A DNA stretch of 64,000 nucleotides from Siphonodentalium dalli (lineage: Eukaryota; Mollusca; Scaphopoda; Gadilida; Siphonodentaliidae), in contig CP136069.1 of the NCBI GenBank assembly GCA_032622095.1, forward strand, positions 46,042,194 through 46,106,193. The letters are read 5' to 3'. The position numbers and the translations under genes were made by a program. The notes below the pieces were generated by a model. That model was not told the origin of the DNA and did no database searches. It saw only the letters and a program-made list of their open reading frames with translations. Each line of letters opens with the position of its first letter. The stretch's first letter is position 1. Below, piece after piece: positions 11,512 to 23,580 of the stretch.

Positions 11512-11730
11512 CTGAAATTATCAAGAAAAGGTTTTACAAGGAAACCGTAAAGCCGAGTGTGCCATAGCATGTACATGTTGCAACACTATAATTCAGCTCA
11601 AGAGGTACACTATCCGACCATGCAATAACTCACCTCCACACACACATGTTCTTAACAGATCATGTCCGGACCAGGATATTTCTCCATCTATTGATTTGAT
11701 TATCACCATGCGCCCGAGTACAAATACAAG

Positions 11731-12222
11731 GGTCCTACTAAACGCCGACCGCACACATCCGCACCCGATCGCACCTCTCTCGGGCATGCACATGTGTGAA
11801 CAACAATGCATGTCACATCTCGCTCGGGCCACTGAGGGAGGTGCGTACATTCATAGCGAATTCGGCAGCAGGGTATGGGTTAATTTATTCACTTCATCTA
11901 CAGTGAGCGACTTACCCGATCTCCCATGGATGCAGATGGGTATTCGCTGATAGATATGATGTCCATTACCGTGGTCAGGCACCCAGTGGAGGTGCGGTCG
12001 GTGCTCTTTGGGGTTTTACGTACATAGCGCAATCGGCCGCAAGTTAAGGGTTCACATTGCCGTTTTCGCTCGAGGTATCGACTTGGGGATTGGAACTTTA
12101 GTACATACAAGTATATTAATATTATGCACCATAGTGCACGCCCCATCTCGCTCGGACCCCTGGGGGAGTTGCGGTCGGGTGCGGACGGTTGCGGTCGGGT
12201 GCGGTCGGCTTTTAGTAGGACC
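11731..12222. mobile_element. 492-bp inverted-repeat element (GGTCCTACTAAA ends)
   Basis: Ends GGTCCTACTAAACGCCGACCGCA and, reverse-complemented, GGTCCTACTAAAAGCCGACCGCA. Both continue into GC-rich CCGCACCCGA(T/C)CGCA. Internally, two related blocks face each other: CTCGCTCGGGCCACTGAGGGAGG versus CTCGCTCGGACCCCTGGGGGAG. There is no clear target duplication. It resembles a non-autonomous DNA transposon and is much more GC-rich than its surroundings. Intron 1 of the minus-strand gene. Confidence 0.5.
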
Positions 12223-12575
12223 GCATACGAACAGTCATTTTAATCGGGTGGGTTTATAAAATAGTCCAACTTGGCTTATACCAAATGCCACTCACCAGAC
12301 AGGCCAAATGTGCCTCGCGATAATAAAATTAAATTGTTTATTCTTATAAAATGTATAACATACACAATGTACCAGATATACAGTCCACACATAACATGAT
12401 GATCTTTGACAATGCCAAATGTATTATAAAATAAAAATACATATATGTGTTTGGAAGGAGATCGGTCCGCCGATAATCGCAACGCAAGCATCGGTTTACT
12501 AATTACAATAGCGAGGCTAGAAGAAAATGGTGGATAAAGGGACATTAGTCCCCGAATATCAAAGCGAGAAATTAA

Positions 12576-13525
12576 GGACTTTGCTAACCCAATTTTCCCC
12601 AAATTTAATGGAGTCCGAAATAAAGGTTTATGTTAACTTTAATTAGTAATCACAGTAATCAAACCCATGGATGCAACATTTGAAGAGTATAATTCATAGT
12701 AGATTATGTTAGAAATTCAAAATGTGAAATTTGTAAAAGTTTTTAAAATCTATTTTTTCGAACCCAAATTCAACAAACACAAAGATCATATCCAAGAAAA
12801 AGATATGGGTATGTGTGCTGAACACTGTGAAGAATGATGAACAATAAAGATATACTCACATTTCTTCAGTTTTATTAAGACTTTTGGCTTGGAAGCAGTT
12901 GTTTACAAATGGTAGATTTCATTGCTCAGAAAAGCTATTTGGGAACTGAATTTGATGGGTCAAGTTAATGTTCACTCAAGCCAGCTGGGATTATTACCAG
13001 CAGGTGCTGACCCATGAGAATATTATATCCTATTCAGGCTGATTGCTGGACTAGTTTCTGGGCTATGGGGTACAAACATATTGGGGATTACACAGTTCTT
13101 TTGTCAAGAGATTCACAACACACCACTGTCCACAGATATTAACACTTAACTGTCACCTCACTACAAGCGATGTCAGGCAAGTTTCTAAATTATTTGTTAA
13201 CAATTGGTTCTTAGTAATTTTATCAAAGAATGCTTGATAAATATAAATATTATTTTATTGTTCATCATTCTTCACAGTGTTCAGTACACATTGCCATATT
13301 TTTTTCTGTGATATGGACTTTGTGTTTATTGATTTTGGGTTCGAAAAAATAGATTTTAAAAACCTCTATAATTTTCACATTTAGTATTTCTAACATATTC
13401 CACCATAAATTATACTCTTAAAATGTTGCATTCATGGGGTTGGTTACTGTGATTACTAACAAAAGTGAACATAAACCTTTATTTTAACGCCATCAAATTT
13501 GGGGAAAATTGGGTTAGCAAAGTCC
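12576..13525. mobile_element. 950-bp foldback element with TTAA target duplication
   Basis: Long arms (about 12576-12855 and 13245-13525) are reverse complements with modest divergence, beginning GGACTTTGCTAACCCAATTT. TTAA flanks both ends (12572-12575, 13526-13529), the signature of piggyBac-type insertion. The roughly 390-bp loop has no coding potential that I can see. It is non-autonomous. Confidence 0.7.
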
Positions 13526-13642
13526 TTAAAGGGAGTAGTCGTCGCCCGACAATTTGGTTGGACTTTGTCACGGTGGAAAGACGAGAACATGGTACGCTCT
13601 TGATGTAAACCAGCATAGGCACAGGGTATACAAAACAATTAA

Positions 13643-13860
13643 CCCTTTATCCAACAAACCGGCCAAAACCGGCCAAATAAAGCTTCAACAGCCTAAAATA
13701 TCTTCGGTCTGTCTCAATAGAACCATACAAATATGGATATCATTGGAACCGTCTCCTTGACCACATTGTGATAGTTACAGTTATGCCCTGTGCCAATGCA
13801 TTCTCTTATATATGCGAGTCGACCATAGGTCGCCTCGCATATATAAGAGAATGCATTGGC
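13643..13860 (+). mobile_element. piggyBac-like MITE, left half (CCCTTTATCCAACA end)
   Basis: After TTAA (13639-13642) the sequence CCCTTTATCCAACAAACCGGCC and about 180 further bases match 27864-28045. It ends with an AT hairpin (CCAATGCATTCTCTTATATATGCGAG, reverse complement at 13833-13858). The right terminal repeat is missing, so this copy is truncated. Confidence 0.6.
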
Positions 13861-13862
13861 CT

Positions 13863-14719
13863 AAAAAATATCTTGGCTGCGGACACACGTACCACAGTAG
13901 CGATGGCATAGTAGGTGTGACAATTCATTATTGTGCAGTTTGGTGACAATTGGTCGTCATATTTCTGTGACATAGCTAGTAATGTTGGCCGCTGAGTTTC
14001 CGCACAATGAGTCGAATGGACCAATTAACCCATTGCGTTTCACCAAGGTTGATCTCTACTCATTACGTTTTGCTACATTGTATTCTCTACGATATATATA
14101 ATTGCACGATCAATCGTCCAGAATTGTGTTTGACCATGGCAATCCCTCATTCACTCACATAGCATGCACGTAGTACGGTTTGTTGATATGATCACAATTC
14201 ATGTTTATCCACTTATATTAATTTCATGCGTATTAAGACAGTTCCCCCAATTAGTTTTACGCATAATTCTGCTAATATTATCATGTGGACCGATGAAGCT
14301 GTGTCGGAACTGTTGTAGCAAATGCATCTGCCAGAAAGTATTTGGAATAAACAAAGCGAACTATACAAGGACCAAAAACAAGAAAAAGGCTGATTATAAC
14401 GAACTTTGGATGACTCATTGTGCGAATATGCAGCGGGCGACATGGTACTGTATGGAGAGATGATCTATGGTTGAAACTTATACAAGCATAAATAAACAGT
14501 AAGATATTACGGTTAATACGAAGCATGTATCACCATATTAAATTATGTGTGAGAAACAATAATTCACAATCATATTTCTTTACCGGCCAGATCGGCTTAT
14601 TTCAAGGTGAACCAAATGTCACCCCATTTGTTTTCTTGTTTGTGAAATATACAATCTGAAACTTTTGAACTATTTTGAAGCGAAATATTTTGAACATAAT
14701 GGCTGCTTTATAAATCTAT
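13863..14719. other. intron 1 sequence; no gene
   Basis: No recognisable feature. Open frames at 14164-14463 on both strands contradict each other and have no family signature. Confidence 0.45.
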
Positions 14720-14723
14720 TTGT

Positions 14724-15690
14724 TTATTATACGTAGACGATGACGTGATCCTCTGAGACTCAGAGGACAATATGCATCGTGCACTTTTGACATTTGCAAA
14801 TGATGCAAAGGCGTGGAATCTCCAAGTTAACACAAATAAAACGAAAATGTAAATTTTTACCAACACAATTTCAAAGAAATTACCAATGTTCAGACATCGG
14901 GGCCAAGAAATACAAATTCTGAAAGAGTTTAAATATCTTGGTATTAAATTATTTTACAATGGTAGATTCTGTCAATCGATTAAGCAGAACCACGAGAGCC
15001 ATGTATTGCCTTTTGAATAGAACAAGAAGCTGAAGTTGTTTAAATTGTTTGATTCTATGATTATGCCGATTATGATATATGGTGGTGACGTTTGGTATTT
15101 CTAGAAAACTCAAATTTTGGAACCCATCCATCTTAAATTCTTTAAAATGATCACAACAATGAAGTCTAGAATGTATTCCTTCTACTCAGATATCTCAATG
15201 GAAGAGTTAATACACTACAAAACAAGATTAAATGGATTACTTTTATAAAAAAACGCTATACGCGAAGTAAATGTGGAAAGTGAATGGCAGAATCAGTCAT
15301 CACTAAGCACGACAGACATGAAACGCATGGACGCAAAATTATATAGCAACACGCAAGTTGCCTAATCGACAATCTAAATATGTCTACACAAAGTCAGGCA
15401 ATATTTTATCGCAACATAAAGGATTCTGTCAGATTGGGGCGATACTTTGTATAAATGCCTTTTCGTTTGGCTGCCTGTTTACTGAAATTTAGAACAGCCA
15501 ACCATAGACTACCGGTGGAGCAATGCAGAATGTCAGATGGAATAAAAGAACATGTAAAGACACGGAATGCCTGTTATATGGCGAAATGTCTGTGATGAAT
15601 ATCATTTTGTGTACGGACCTTAACAACTTGTGAGAAAACTATATCCCAAAGTATTACTGGGAAAATCCTAACATAATTAAATAATACAGG
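14724..15690 (+). pseudogene. decayed LINE reverse transcriptase (palm to C-terminus)
   Basis: In one plus frame, interrupted by stops, the sequence reads LLYVDDDVIL (the YxDD catalytic box at 14730-14741), then WNLQVNTNKTK, FKYLGIKLFYNGRF, and after frameshifts AMYCLLNRTRK and LFDSMIMPIMIYGGDVW. Further on come KFRTANHRLPVEQ and DEYHFVYGP. This order (YxDD, thumb, C-terminal D-EYHF region) is that of a non-LTR reverse transcriptase, and the LYG..VW and KFKYLG elements suggest an RTE- or CR1-like source. The copy starts just before YxDD (5'-truncated) and has several stops and shifts, so it is inactive. It sits in intron 1 in antisense to the host gene. Confidence 0.75.
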
Positions 15691-16261
15691 TTTGTCACAT
15701 TGTTAAATATAAGTTTATCATATATTATGATGGAAGAATTTATTGATGTAAATGTATGTTTTCTATTGTTTGCATATATGTATATACGTTGTAATATGTT
15801 GCAACTTCGATGTTGACTGTGCTAATGAAGTATTAAATCAAATACACAGGCTACCGGCATATGCTCGATTGTATATATACACTGTATCTTGTATTTATGT
15901 ATATAATTTTTTCCTATTTCCTATTATGTATTAATATCCCAGCGTCCTGATGTATATGTTTTCAACCTTTTCATGCTCGGATGTTTATTGCAATACAGTT
16001 CTATCTACCTGTATATGCCTCAAATAATTTGACTGAATAGTTGCGCATTCTTTATCATTACTAAAATATGCCGTATACCTAACTTATACCTGACTTGGAC
16101 GACAGAATATTTAAATTACACCAGTACACAAATACGTGACACCACGGATGTGACTCTATAACTTTAGTTAAGTCCGTGGAACTTTGTTTTAGCAATGTTT
16201 GTGCCCCTTAGTTACCCGACCTCCATTCCTGACTTGGATAACACCATGTTGGGAACTTTAA

Positions 16262-16774
16262 AGATACGGGCGGCGTTGGAGGTGGGTATTCTGTTAAAAT
16301 ATTCACCTCCGTCAAAAACCACAAACAGAATGAATAGTAAAATATAGACAGACCTTGTACTTACACCAATCAGAAATATGGCATAAACAGTATGTTATTG
16401 TCAAATTTTCCACTTTGTTATGTAAACAAAGGCAAAAAACGTTTCGTTACCTGGATTTTGTTTAGATCCGGATATGGTAACATAAAGAGCGTTATTTGCT
16501 ACTGTTTTCCTGATATGGAAATAATAAAGAGCTTTTATATCATTTGTGTGTGATTAACCAATAGAATTGCACTGTATTATATAAACAGAAGCACAACTTA
16601 TGTAACACGAGCAGGCTCTTGTTTACGAACCATCGTACGTCTTGACGACAATATACTATTTACGCGCTGATTATCTTTGGCATATGAACAAAACTATATA
16701 TATTTTAATATTCCTTCTGTTGATGGCGATTTGAACAAATATGAATATTTCTGCTACGAACGCCGCCCGTGCCT
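16262..16774 (+). mobile_element. 513-bp TTAA-flanked MITE, copy 1 (ACGGGCGGCGTT TIR)
   Basis: Left end AGATACGGGCGGCGTT, right end AACGCCGCCCGTGCCT, with TTAA on both sides (16258-16261, 16775-16778). The short TIR with TTAA target points to piggyBac-type mobilisation. The interior has no ORF but shares blocks with the copies at 18155-18675 and 39541-39694. Confidence 0.75.
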
Positions 16775-16940
16775 TTAAACAAAACTATTTGATTTACAAT
16801 ATCATGGGGACGCCTATATATATAAGTTTGTATTTGATCAATTTCTTTGTTCCCTTTCCTGATCCCCATTCCTGACCCGAATAGCTCCACCTCAGGAAAT
16901 TTAAACTACTCATCTAGGTTTCTTATATCAGTTAGAAATC

Positions 16941-17106
16941 TACATACAATTTGGGAAGAAATCCGCCATAACAAATAAATGTTTTATAATTTCTGATGCT
17001 CCCTCCTCATCCCTGACAACTTTGAATCATAGACCAGATTTCCAGTACTTTAGATGACTATATATATGTGGACATCGACGACAAATTTATTAAAATAATG
17101 TTTTGT
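16941..17106 (+). repeat. dispersed repeat, partner of 20236-20405
   Basis: About 165 bp (ACAATTTGGGAAGAAATCCG ... AATAATGTTTTGTG) recur at 20236-20405 with only a few differences. The region before it (16200-16920) carries related CCATTCCTGACTTGGA motifs of the same loose family. Confidence 0.7.
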
Positions 17107-17304
17107 GTCCCAAAACTTTCTATCACTTTAACAAGTTTATAGCGAGGTATATACTATAAATAATGTAGATCGGGATTTCGTGTACTTATCGACCTATCTT
17201 GTCCCTCCTTCCGAAGTACGAAGACATAATTTGGATGTTAAAATGTGACATGTCCATTTAACGTATATCACTTTGGTTTAAACAATATTTATTTCGTCCC
17301 AAAT

Positions 17305-17368
17305 AAAATATATAATTAATAAGCATGACATATGTATACATGTGTCATGCTTATTAATTATATATTTT
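17305..17368. repeat. perfect AT-rich hairpin
   Basis: AAAATATATAATTAATAAGC...ATGACA pairs exactly with TGTCATGCTTATTAATTATA..., about 26-bp arms and a 12-base loop. Confidence 0.75.
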
Positions 17369-18150
17369 AGTTAGAGAGACTTGGAGGGAAATCTTTGAAC
17401 AATTAGTTGTTTTTCCCGTCGAGGGCTTGTTATCACCATGACAGCATCAAGAGTACACATCAAAGCGCCATATAACCCTTCTACCACTAGCGATATACGA
17501 TATAATGGTTTTCAGTATATAATTCAACGAATGTATGTTCATTTTGTATTTTGATACATGAACAAGAAAAACTGGCGGCTCATGGAGTTGCAGTCTATCC
17601 TAATCACTATTAGCATTTAAATTCGGGCTATAATTGATCATTACAATATTTCGTACAGCGGAAGACTCTCTTGAAACTGTTGAGCACTCAATTAGAGATT
17701 CTATATAACCACAACAAATTGATTTACTTATAATTTGTGGTCTTAATTGTCTTTGCAACGGAATTAAAGCTTAATTGAGGACGTCGTGACAATTCAGAAT
17801 CCCTAAGTATTCTACGTTCCCAATAACTTATACAGTATATGAAAAGTAAACACACTTTCAATCTATATTACTAATCTGAATAGAAAACTCAATTATTCTA
17901 CGGCGATTGGATTATCATTTGGTGATTTATTTACGCTTCATGTGTGTAGGTATGTCGAATTTTACAGAATGCTGTACGATTTGTTTTATTCTCTAGCAAT
18001 AAGACGTCAGTGATTTAACAAAGGACCCCACCCACACGCGCGTGTCTAGTAAATTCAATGTTTATTCTCAAAACCAATAATGGTATACAGAGATACAATA
18101 CTTGAACAACTGGGAAGCTTACCATGTGCAACGTACAGGTGCATATATGT
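17369..18150. other. intron 1 sequence; no gene
   Basis: AT-rich, no supported feature. Confidence 0.5.
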
Positions 18151-18154
18151 TTAA

Positions 18155-18675
18155 AGGCACGGGCGGCGTTCGTTGCAGAAATATTCATATTTGTTCAAAT
18201 CGCCATCAACAGAAGGAACATTAAAATATATATAGTTTTGTTCATATGCCAAAGATAATCAGCGCGTAAATGGTATATTGTCGTCAAGACGTACGATGGT
18301 GTACGTAAACAAGAACCTGCTCGTGTTACATAAGTTTTGCTTCTGTTTACATAACACAGCGCAATTATATTGGTTAATCACACACAAATGATATAAACGC
18401 TCTTTATTATTTCCATATAAGGAAAACAGTAACAAATAACGCTCTTTATGTTTACCATATCCGAATCTAAACAAAATCCAGGTTCTGTAACGTTTTTTTG
18501 CTTTTGTTTACATAACAAAGGAAAAACATTTGAAAATAACATACTGTTTATGCCATATTTCTGATTTGTATAAGAACAAAGTATGTCTATATATTACTGT
18601 TCTTTCTGTTTAAGGTGGTTGTTGACGGAGCTGAATATTTTAACAGCATACCCACCGCCAACGCCGCCCGTATCT
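18155..18675 (-). mobile_element. 521-bp TTAA-flanked MITE, copy 2 (inverted to copy 1)
   Basis: Left AGGCACGGGCGGCGTT, right AACGCCGCCCGTATCT, flanked by TTAA (18151-18154, 18676-18679). Its right end corresponds to the left end of the copy at 16262, so the two lie in opposite orientation 1.4 kb apart. Confidence 0.75.
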
Positions 18676-18911
18676 TTAACACATTTCATAATGCCAAGAG
18701 CAGGGGCGGGAACATACATGTACGTCATAATTTGCTGGAAAATGACGTCAACATGTCTCAAATCGAAGTGAATATTCATTGATTTGTTCGCCTAAATACC
18801 AACATATTCTCGATCGTACGAATAAATTCATAGTTTCTTAATTTTGAACGCTAAACTCTCCTTAAAACAAATCTGTTTGATATGCGGTCCTTGGAGTAGC
18901 CGAGGTGAGTA

Positions 18912-19053
18912 CAGCAATGCCCTAAATAATCGACTCCTTAATCACAGCAGAATTATGGGTAACTTTTCAGGATTTAGTCGGAAATATGGCTTGTTGCCAT
19001 TCACCGGAAAGCTCTCACTGTGGTTAAGAAGTCGATTAATTAGAGCATTACTG
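18912..19053 (+). mobile_element. 142-bp mariner-like MITE (CAGYAATGCYCT ends)
   Basis: Starts CAGCAATGCCCTAAATAATC and ends GATTAATTAGAGCATTACTG, flanked by TA on each side. The CAGT-type end plus TA target is the Tc1/mariner pattern. The interior AGCAGAATTATGGGTAACTT is shared with the element at 47108-47320. Confidence 0.6.
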
Positions 19054-19320
19054 TACTTCTCTCATGATAGCGGCAATCCTTCTACAGAGAAAGCTCATGT
19101 TTTGGAGAGAGAAAAAGATTAGACGTATCCCCATTGAAGGATGTGAGTGTACGAAAGGTATATTTCCATCTCTCATCGAGGGTACGCTTGTGTTTCGGGA
19201 GTTGGACCAAGATGATGGATTTGAGTTCATAAAGACCCCTTATCCACTTTTCTTGTGATCTGACATAAAACGGCCCTTTTCAGGGCTACCCAAAACCTGC
19301 TATAAGATGACTCTTGCATG

Positions 19321-19860
19321 GCGTCTTCGAATTTATTCGAAGACTTTCGCTTTTGTTAAAAATGCACTGGTAAAGTAGCACAATTTACTAATGCTTCGAT
19401 TTTTGCTCAGTATTATTCTAAGTTCAGTGTGTCCAGCGAAGGGGAACGCCCTTCGCTTACCACACTGCCATTAGAATCCGAGAAAAAAAAAGATACATTA
19501 GTAAATTATGCTCTTTTCTGTCAAAAAAACATCATATTTCTACGAATAAAACACCGATTTGACTCGGAGAAGTTTTATATGTACAATTTTACCATTATCT
19601 CATAACATATTTCACTGAAAGGTAACTTCTACGAGCACATTTTGCAACGCTAGCGTCTTCGAATTTATTCGAAGACTTTCGCTTTTAAATGCACTGGTAA
19701 AGTAGCACAATTTACCAATGCTTCGATTTTGTTCTCGGTATTTTTCTAAGTTCAGTGTTTCCAGCGAATCTGAACACCCTTCGCTGGAAACACTGCCATT
19801 AGAATCCGAGAGAAAAAAACGATACATTAGTAAATTATGCTCTTTTCTGTCAAAACCCAT
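19321..19860 (+). repeat. 332-bp tandem duplication with TCTTCGAATTTATTCGAAGA hairpin
   Basis: The copies begin at 19321 and 19653 with GCGTCTTCGAATTTATTCGA, a palindrome, followed by GCACTGGTAAAGTAGCACAA and an inner inverted pair (GTTTCCAGCGAA / TTCGCTGGAAAC). The second copy stops near 19858. Confidence 0.75.
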
Positions 19861-19911
19861 TCGAGGCGCTCACCTTACTCTTTGGAATCTAACACAACGT
19901 CTGGACCGATG

Positions 19912-20225
19912 AGCCCGACCCTGGGCTGACACTCAGGCCCACCCCTCGCTGGCTGTCACTCTGGCCCATGGCCCAGAGTGACAGCCCCCGGTTCTGGGAC
20001 CTGTCACTCTGGCCCACCCCATCGCTGGCTGTCACCCCGGCCCTGTCACTCTGGCCCATCCCCTCGCTGTCTGCCACTCTGTCTGCCCATGGACCAGAGT
20101 GCCCGGTCCCAGCGGACATGCGCAGTGGGACCTGGAACCGGGCACTCTGGCCCACCCCCTCGCTGTCTGCCACTCTGGCACATGGGCCAGAGTGGCAGAC
20201 AGCGAGTGGGTGGGCCAGAGTGACA
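19912..20225. repeat. GC-rich minisatellite (CACTCTGGCCCA units)
   Basis: CACTCTGGCCCAC...CCTCGCTG(T/G)CTG and its reverse complement recur about ten times, in both orientations, in a block far more GC-rich than its flanks. It is open in several frames because it is repetitive; there is no sign of a real gene. Confidence 0.7.
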
Positions 20226-20235
20226 GCCAATACTA

Positions 20236-21340
20236 TTATTTATATACAATTTGGGAGGAAATCCGCCATAACAAATAAATGTGTTATAATTTCTGATGCT
20301 CCCTCCTCATCCCTGACAACTTTGAATCATAGACCAGATTTCCAGTACTTTAGATGACTATATATATGTGGACATCGACCACAATTTTATTAAAATAATG
20401 TTTTGTGCCCTCATCGCTGACTTAAGCATTCTTGAAACACGCAATCAGATTTGCTATATAATCGAGATGATTATACGCTATATAATCGAGATGATTATAT
20501 ATAAGTTTATACGTATATAAATCGGCGACAAAACATTTTTATCATTTGTTGCACCGTTCCCTATCCCATCCCTGACATGCATGGATGGCACATCTTAAGC
20601 ATCTTTAAACCACACCATTAGATTACACATGTCACCGAGATGAATATACTTAAGTTTGGTGGAAATCGATGACAAAACAGTTTTTATCGTATGTTGCACC
20701 CCCTCCCCACCACTGACATGGACGGCGGGACTTGAGCATCTTTAAAGCACAACATTGTTTTCACTATATCACAAAGATGACTAATCTAACTTTGGTCGAT
20801 ATCGATGACAAATAGGTTTTTTATAATTTGTTGCGGCCTATCCCATCCCTGACATGGAGGGTGGGGCTGAAACATCTTTAAAGCACAACATTATTTTCCC
20901 TATACCACGGAGATGACTACATCTAAGTTTGGTCGAAATCGACGACAAAAAGGTTTTTATCATTTGTTGCGCCCTATCCCATCCCTGACATGGAGGGTGG
21001 GCTGAAACATCTTTAAAGCACAAACTTATTTTCCCTATATCACGGAGATGACTACAATTAACAATAAGTTTTTATCAGTCATTGCGCCCCTATCCCATTC
21101 CCTGACATGGAATGCGGGTCTTAAATATCTTTAAACCACACACATAAATAGTTTTTACTGATTTTTGCATTCCAGCCCCCATCCCTGACTCGGACGGAGG
21201 CAGTGAGATATCTTTAAACCACACCATATGATAATCCATATTATGGATATGACTACATATAAGTTTGGTGGAAATCGGCGACAAAAATAATATATTCATG
21301 GTGCCCCCATTAGTTACGGACTCCGACAACGTCACCTAGA
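20236..21340 (+). repeat. diverged tandem array, about 135-bp unit
   Basis: Begins with the copy of 16941-17106, then six or more diverged units share the order CCCATCCCTGACATGGA.GG, CATCTTTAAA.CACA, CGGAGATGACTA, TAAGTTTGGT.GAAATCGA. These units belong to the same broad family as those at 51.2-53.1 kb. Confidence 0.7.
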
Positions 21341-22127
21341 AATGTTAGACATGCAACAGTATCTTCCTCGTAAACAGTTAACCCCCTTAGAACCAGTTGG
21401 AGCCCTCATCCATCAAATTGTATGGCAGATAAACAGACAGACAAACATTCGCAAATATCAGATTGATTGATCTCCAATAATGAAAATTTGCGTGTTGAAA
21501 CCATTGCTATGACAACAAATGTTTACAGGGATTTGTCAACAAACATCGCTGATCGTGTACTGAGCTCAAAAGAATGTGATTTTTTGAATATTGTTTTCAG
21601 TGCTGTGAACTTTTCCAATGTTTGCCGCCACGGTTTGATTAAACCTTGGTAGGATAAATAGTTTGTCTTGAAAATCGGGAAGTGTTGTTTCAGAAAAAGT
21701 GAGCAAAAATTGCACAAACTATAATTTCCGAGAAAATAAACCAACAGAAATTGCATCGCTATTAATGCTGAAACGCACGATCTTTGCGGCACACAAACCA
21801 AGCGTGGAGAATGTATATATTGCGTTGGAATTCACAATAATAATAATTTTGTGGTTACTTTGTGTTGTAAATAAATTATTTTGTCCCACGATCGTTAATG
21901 TTGTAGGTTTATTACAGCATAACTGTTAGGGTGGGTATTTGGGTATATAAATTATACCGTAGAATGGCGTAAACGGTTTAAAGATGACATATAAGAAATA
22001 GGGCTAAAATTCTACTTTGATTCTTAAAAATACAATCATGACAGAACACAGATGCCTTCTCGGAGAAGAGAATGACACACGTGCAATGGCGTTTGATGTG
22101 ACAATGTATCACATGATAATTTACTTA
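21341..22127. other. 5' part of intron 1; no other gene
   Basis: No supported feature besides the donor GTAAGTAA (from 22128) of exon 1. Open frames at 21467-21929 have no motif. Confidence 0.5.
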
Positions 22128-22128
22128 C

Positions 22129-22429
22129 CATTGGTGTGGTACACATCATACTCAGCGTCAGACACGATATCACCACCTGTTAGGTTGTACGGGGTGACCC
22201 TCAGGATGCAGTGTTTGTTGGTTTTGTCGTAAGCCACCCCGCGACATCCACGCTCACCATTGCACGCACCCAAGCATTGCCACACGAGAGGGTATTCACC
22301 CACCAATTCCTTGTTACCAGATGATACATCCCAATTGCTGTTCATCTCCGCTAAATACTGCTTTGATTTGACGTTCCCCGCCACAGAAATTCCCAGCGGC
22401 AACCAAACCAACAATGACAGCACATACAT
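22129..22429 (-). CDS. PAN-domain secreted protein, exon 1 (signal peptide + PAN/apple)
   Basis: The exon encodes the first 100 residues. I start at the ATG at 22429 (A at -3). The open frame extends 21 bp upstream but only to a GTG. Residues 1-18 (MYVLSLLVWLPLGISVAG) are a clear signal peptide, so the product is secreted or extracellular. Residues about 50-95 hold the PAN/apple-like pattern WQCLGACNGERGCRGVAYD...HCILR with cysteines at 52, 56, 62 and 74, a binding module for protein or glycan. A possible N-glycosylation site is NLT at 82-84. The exon ends in phase 1 with donor TG/GTAAGTAA, and joining to exon 2 (11511) restores a Glu codon. Exons 2 and 3 add an unnamed beta-rich module. There is no catalytic motif, so ligand binding or a matrix/immune-recognition role is a guess. 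Confidence 0.72.
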
Positions 22430-22590
22430 TGTCTTATTAACTGGACACACAAAACGGTTTGCAAATACACAATTTCAAACAATAATGTCACAACGATCTG
22501 GACGACAGTTCAGTGTTCAGTTATGAATGTATTTGCCACATCACAAGCATATCACCATATATTAATCATGGTAGAACGTTTGTGGTCACA

Positions 22591-22604
22591 GATCATATAT
22601 AACT
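22591..22604 (-). promoter_or_regulatory. possible TATA element of the PAN gene
   Basis: The minus strand reads GTTATATATGATC about 165 bp upstream of the start ATG, a plausible TATA box distance. AT-rich surroundings make chance matches common, and no initiator is evident. Confidence 0.2.
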
Positions 22605-23560
22605 TCGTGGTATGATCATAAACACTGAATATTGACAAGAGAAACTGTAGTTCTGAAAGTTTAAGAAGATCACCGGTACTGGCTCGGTATCCACTCCGAC
22701 TGTATTAAGTTATATCCTAAATAAATCAGCACTTTTAACTCAACTGATGCATGTCATGACTATATCCATGCTGCACTGGCATCAAGGGGCTGCCAATTTG
22801 ATGAAATAACGCCCCAACCATAGATTATGCAGCGGTGAACTTCTCTATAAAATCCACAGTCAGAACTGCAGTACTCAAACGATGTTCACAGTGTAATCCC
22901 TTAGTTTTCACATACTAACATAGAATACTTAGAATACATCACGTGCACATACATGTATATATAGCCGCGGATGTATAGATATCGGTATATATATTGATGA
23001 GGTAGGAACCTGTACCATATTCTGAGGAACCATCCAGTGCTGTTTACTTAAATATTCTAAACTTCTTAGAGGTCTGTACACTTTTGCAAAGGACCACACA
23101 ATGGACTCTACACTACTAGATGTAATTCGACAAGTCAGCGGGAGAAATTCACCAGCATCAACGATGAAACTCTAATATTCATTTGCGTTATTCTGAAACT
23201 AAACTTTGGTTTATGTCATGTTAAATTCCGTCTGCTGATTGCCATTAAATTCTTCGACGGTTAATTGTGAATGTTCCGGAAAACAATGACAGGAATTGTC
23301 AAGCGATACAGTCCACGAAATGAAGCAATACTCATCAAAACCTAGGCTGATCGGTGGGCGTTCATTGAGTTAATGTAGGTTGAGAAAGTTATTGTGCGAG
23401 CAAAATGAAACTGAGTTCAGCTAAGATCAGTCGATGCATAATTTGATGTAGTTCAATATTTTGGGACGCGACCGACTCAAGAATAAAAGTATAATGACGT
23501 ATTAAAATTCACGATCGATAAGACCTTAAACCCGTAGCCCTTTATTTACCAATAACTCAT
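22605..23560. other. upstream flank of the PAN gene; no gene
   Basis: No coding or RNA feature supported. It may hold further promoter sequence of the minus-strand gene. Confidence 0.45.
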
Positions 23561-23580
23561 TGATGAGTATTTCCATTAGA

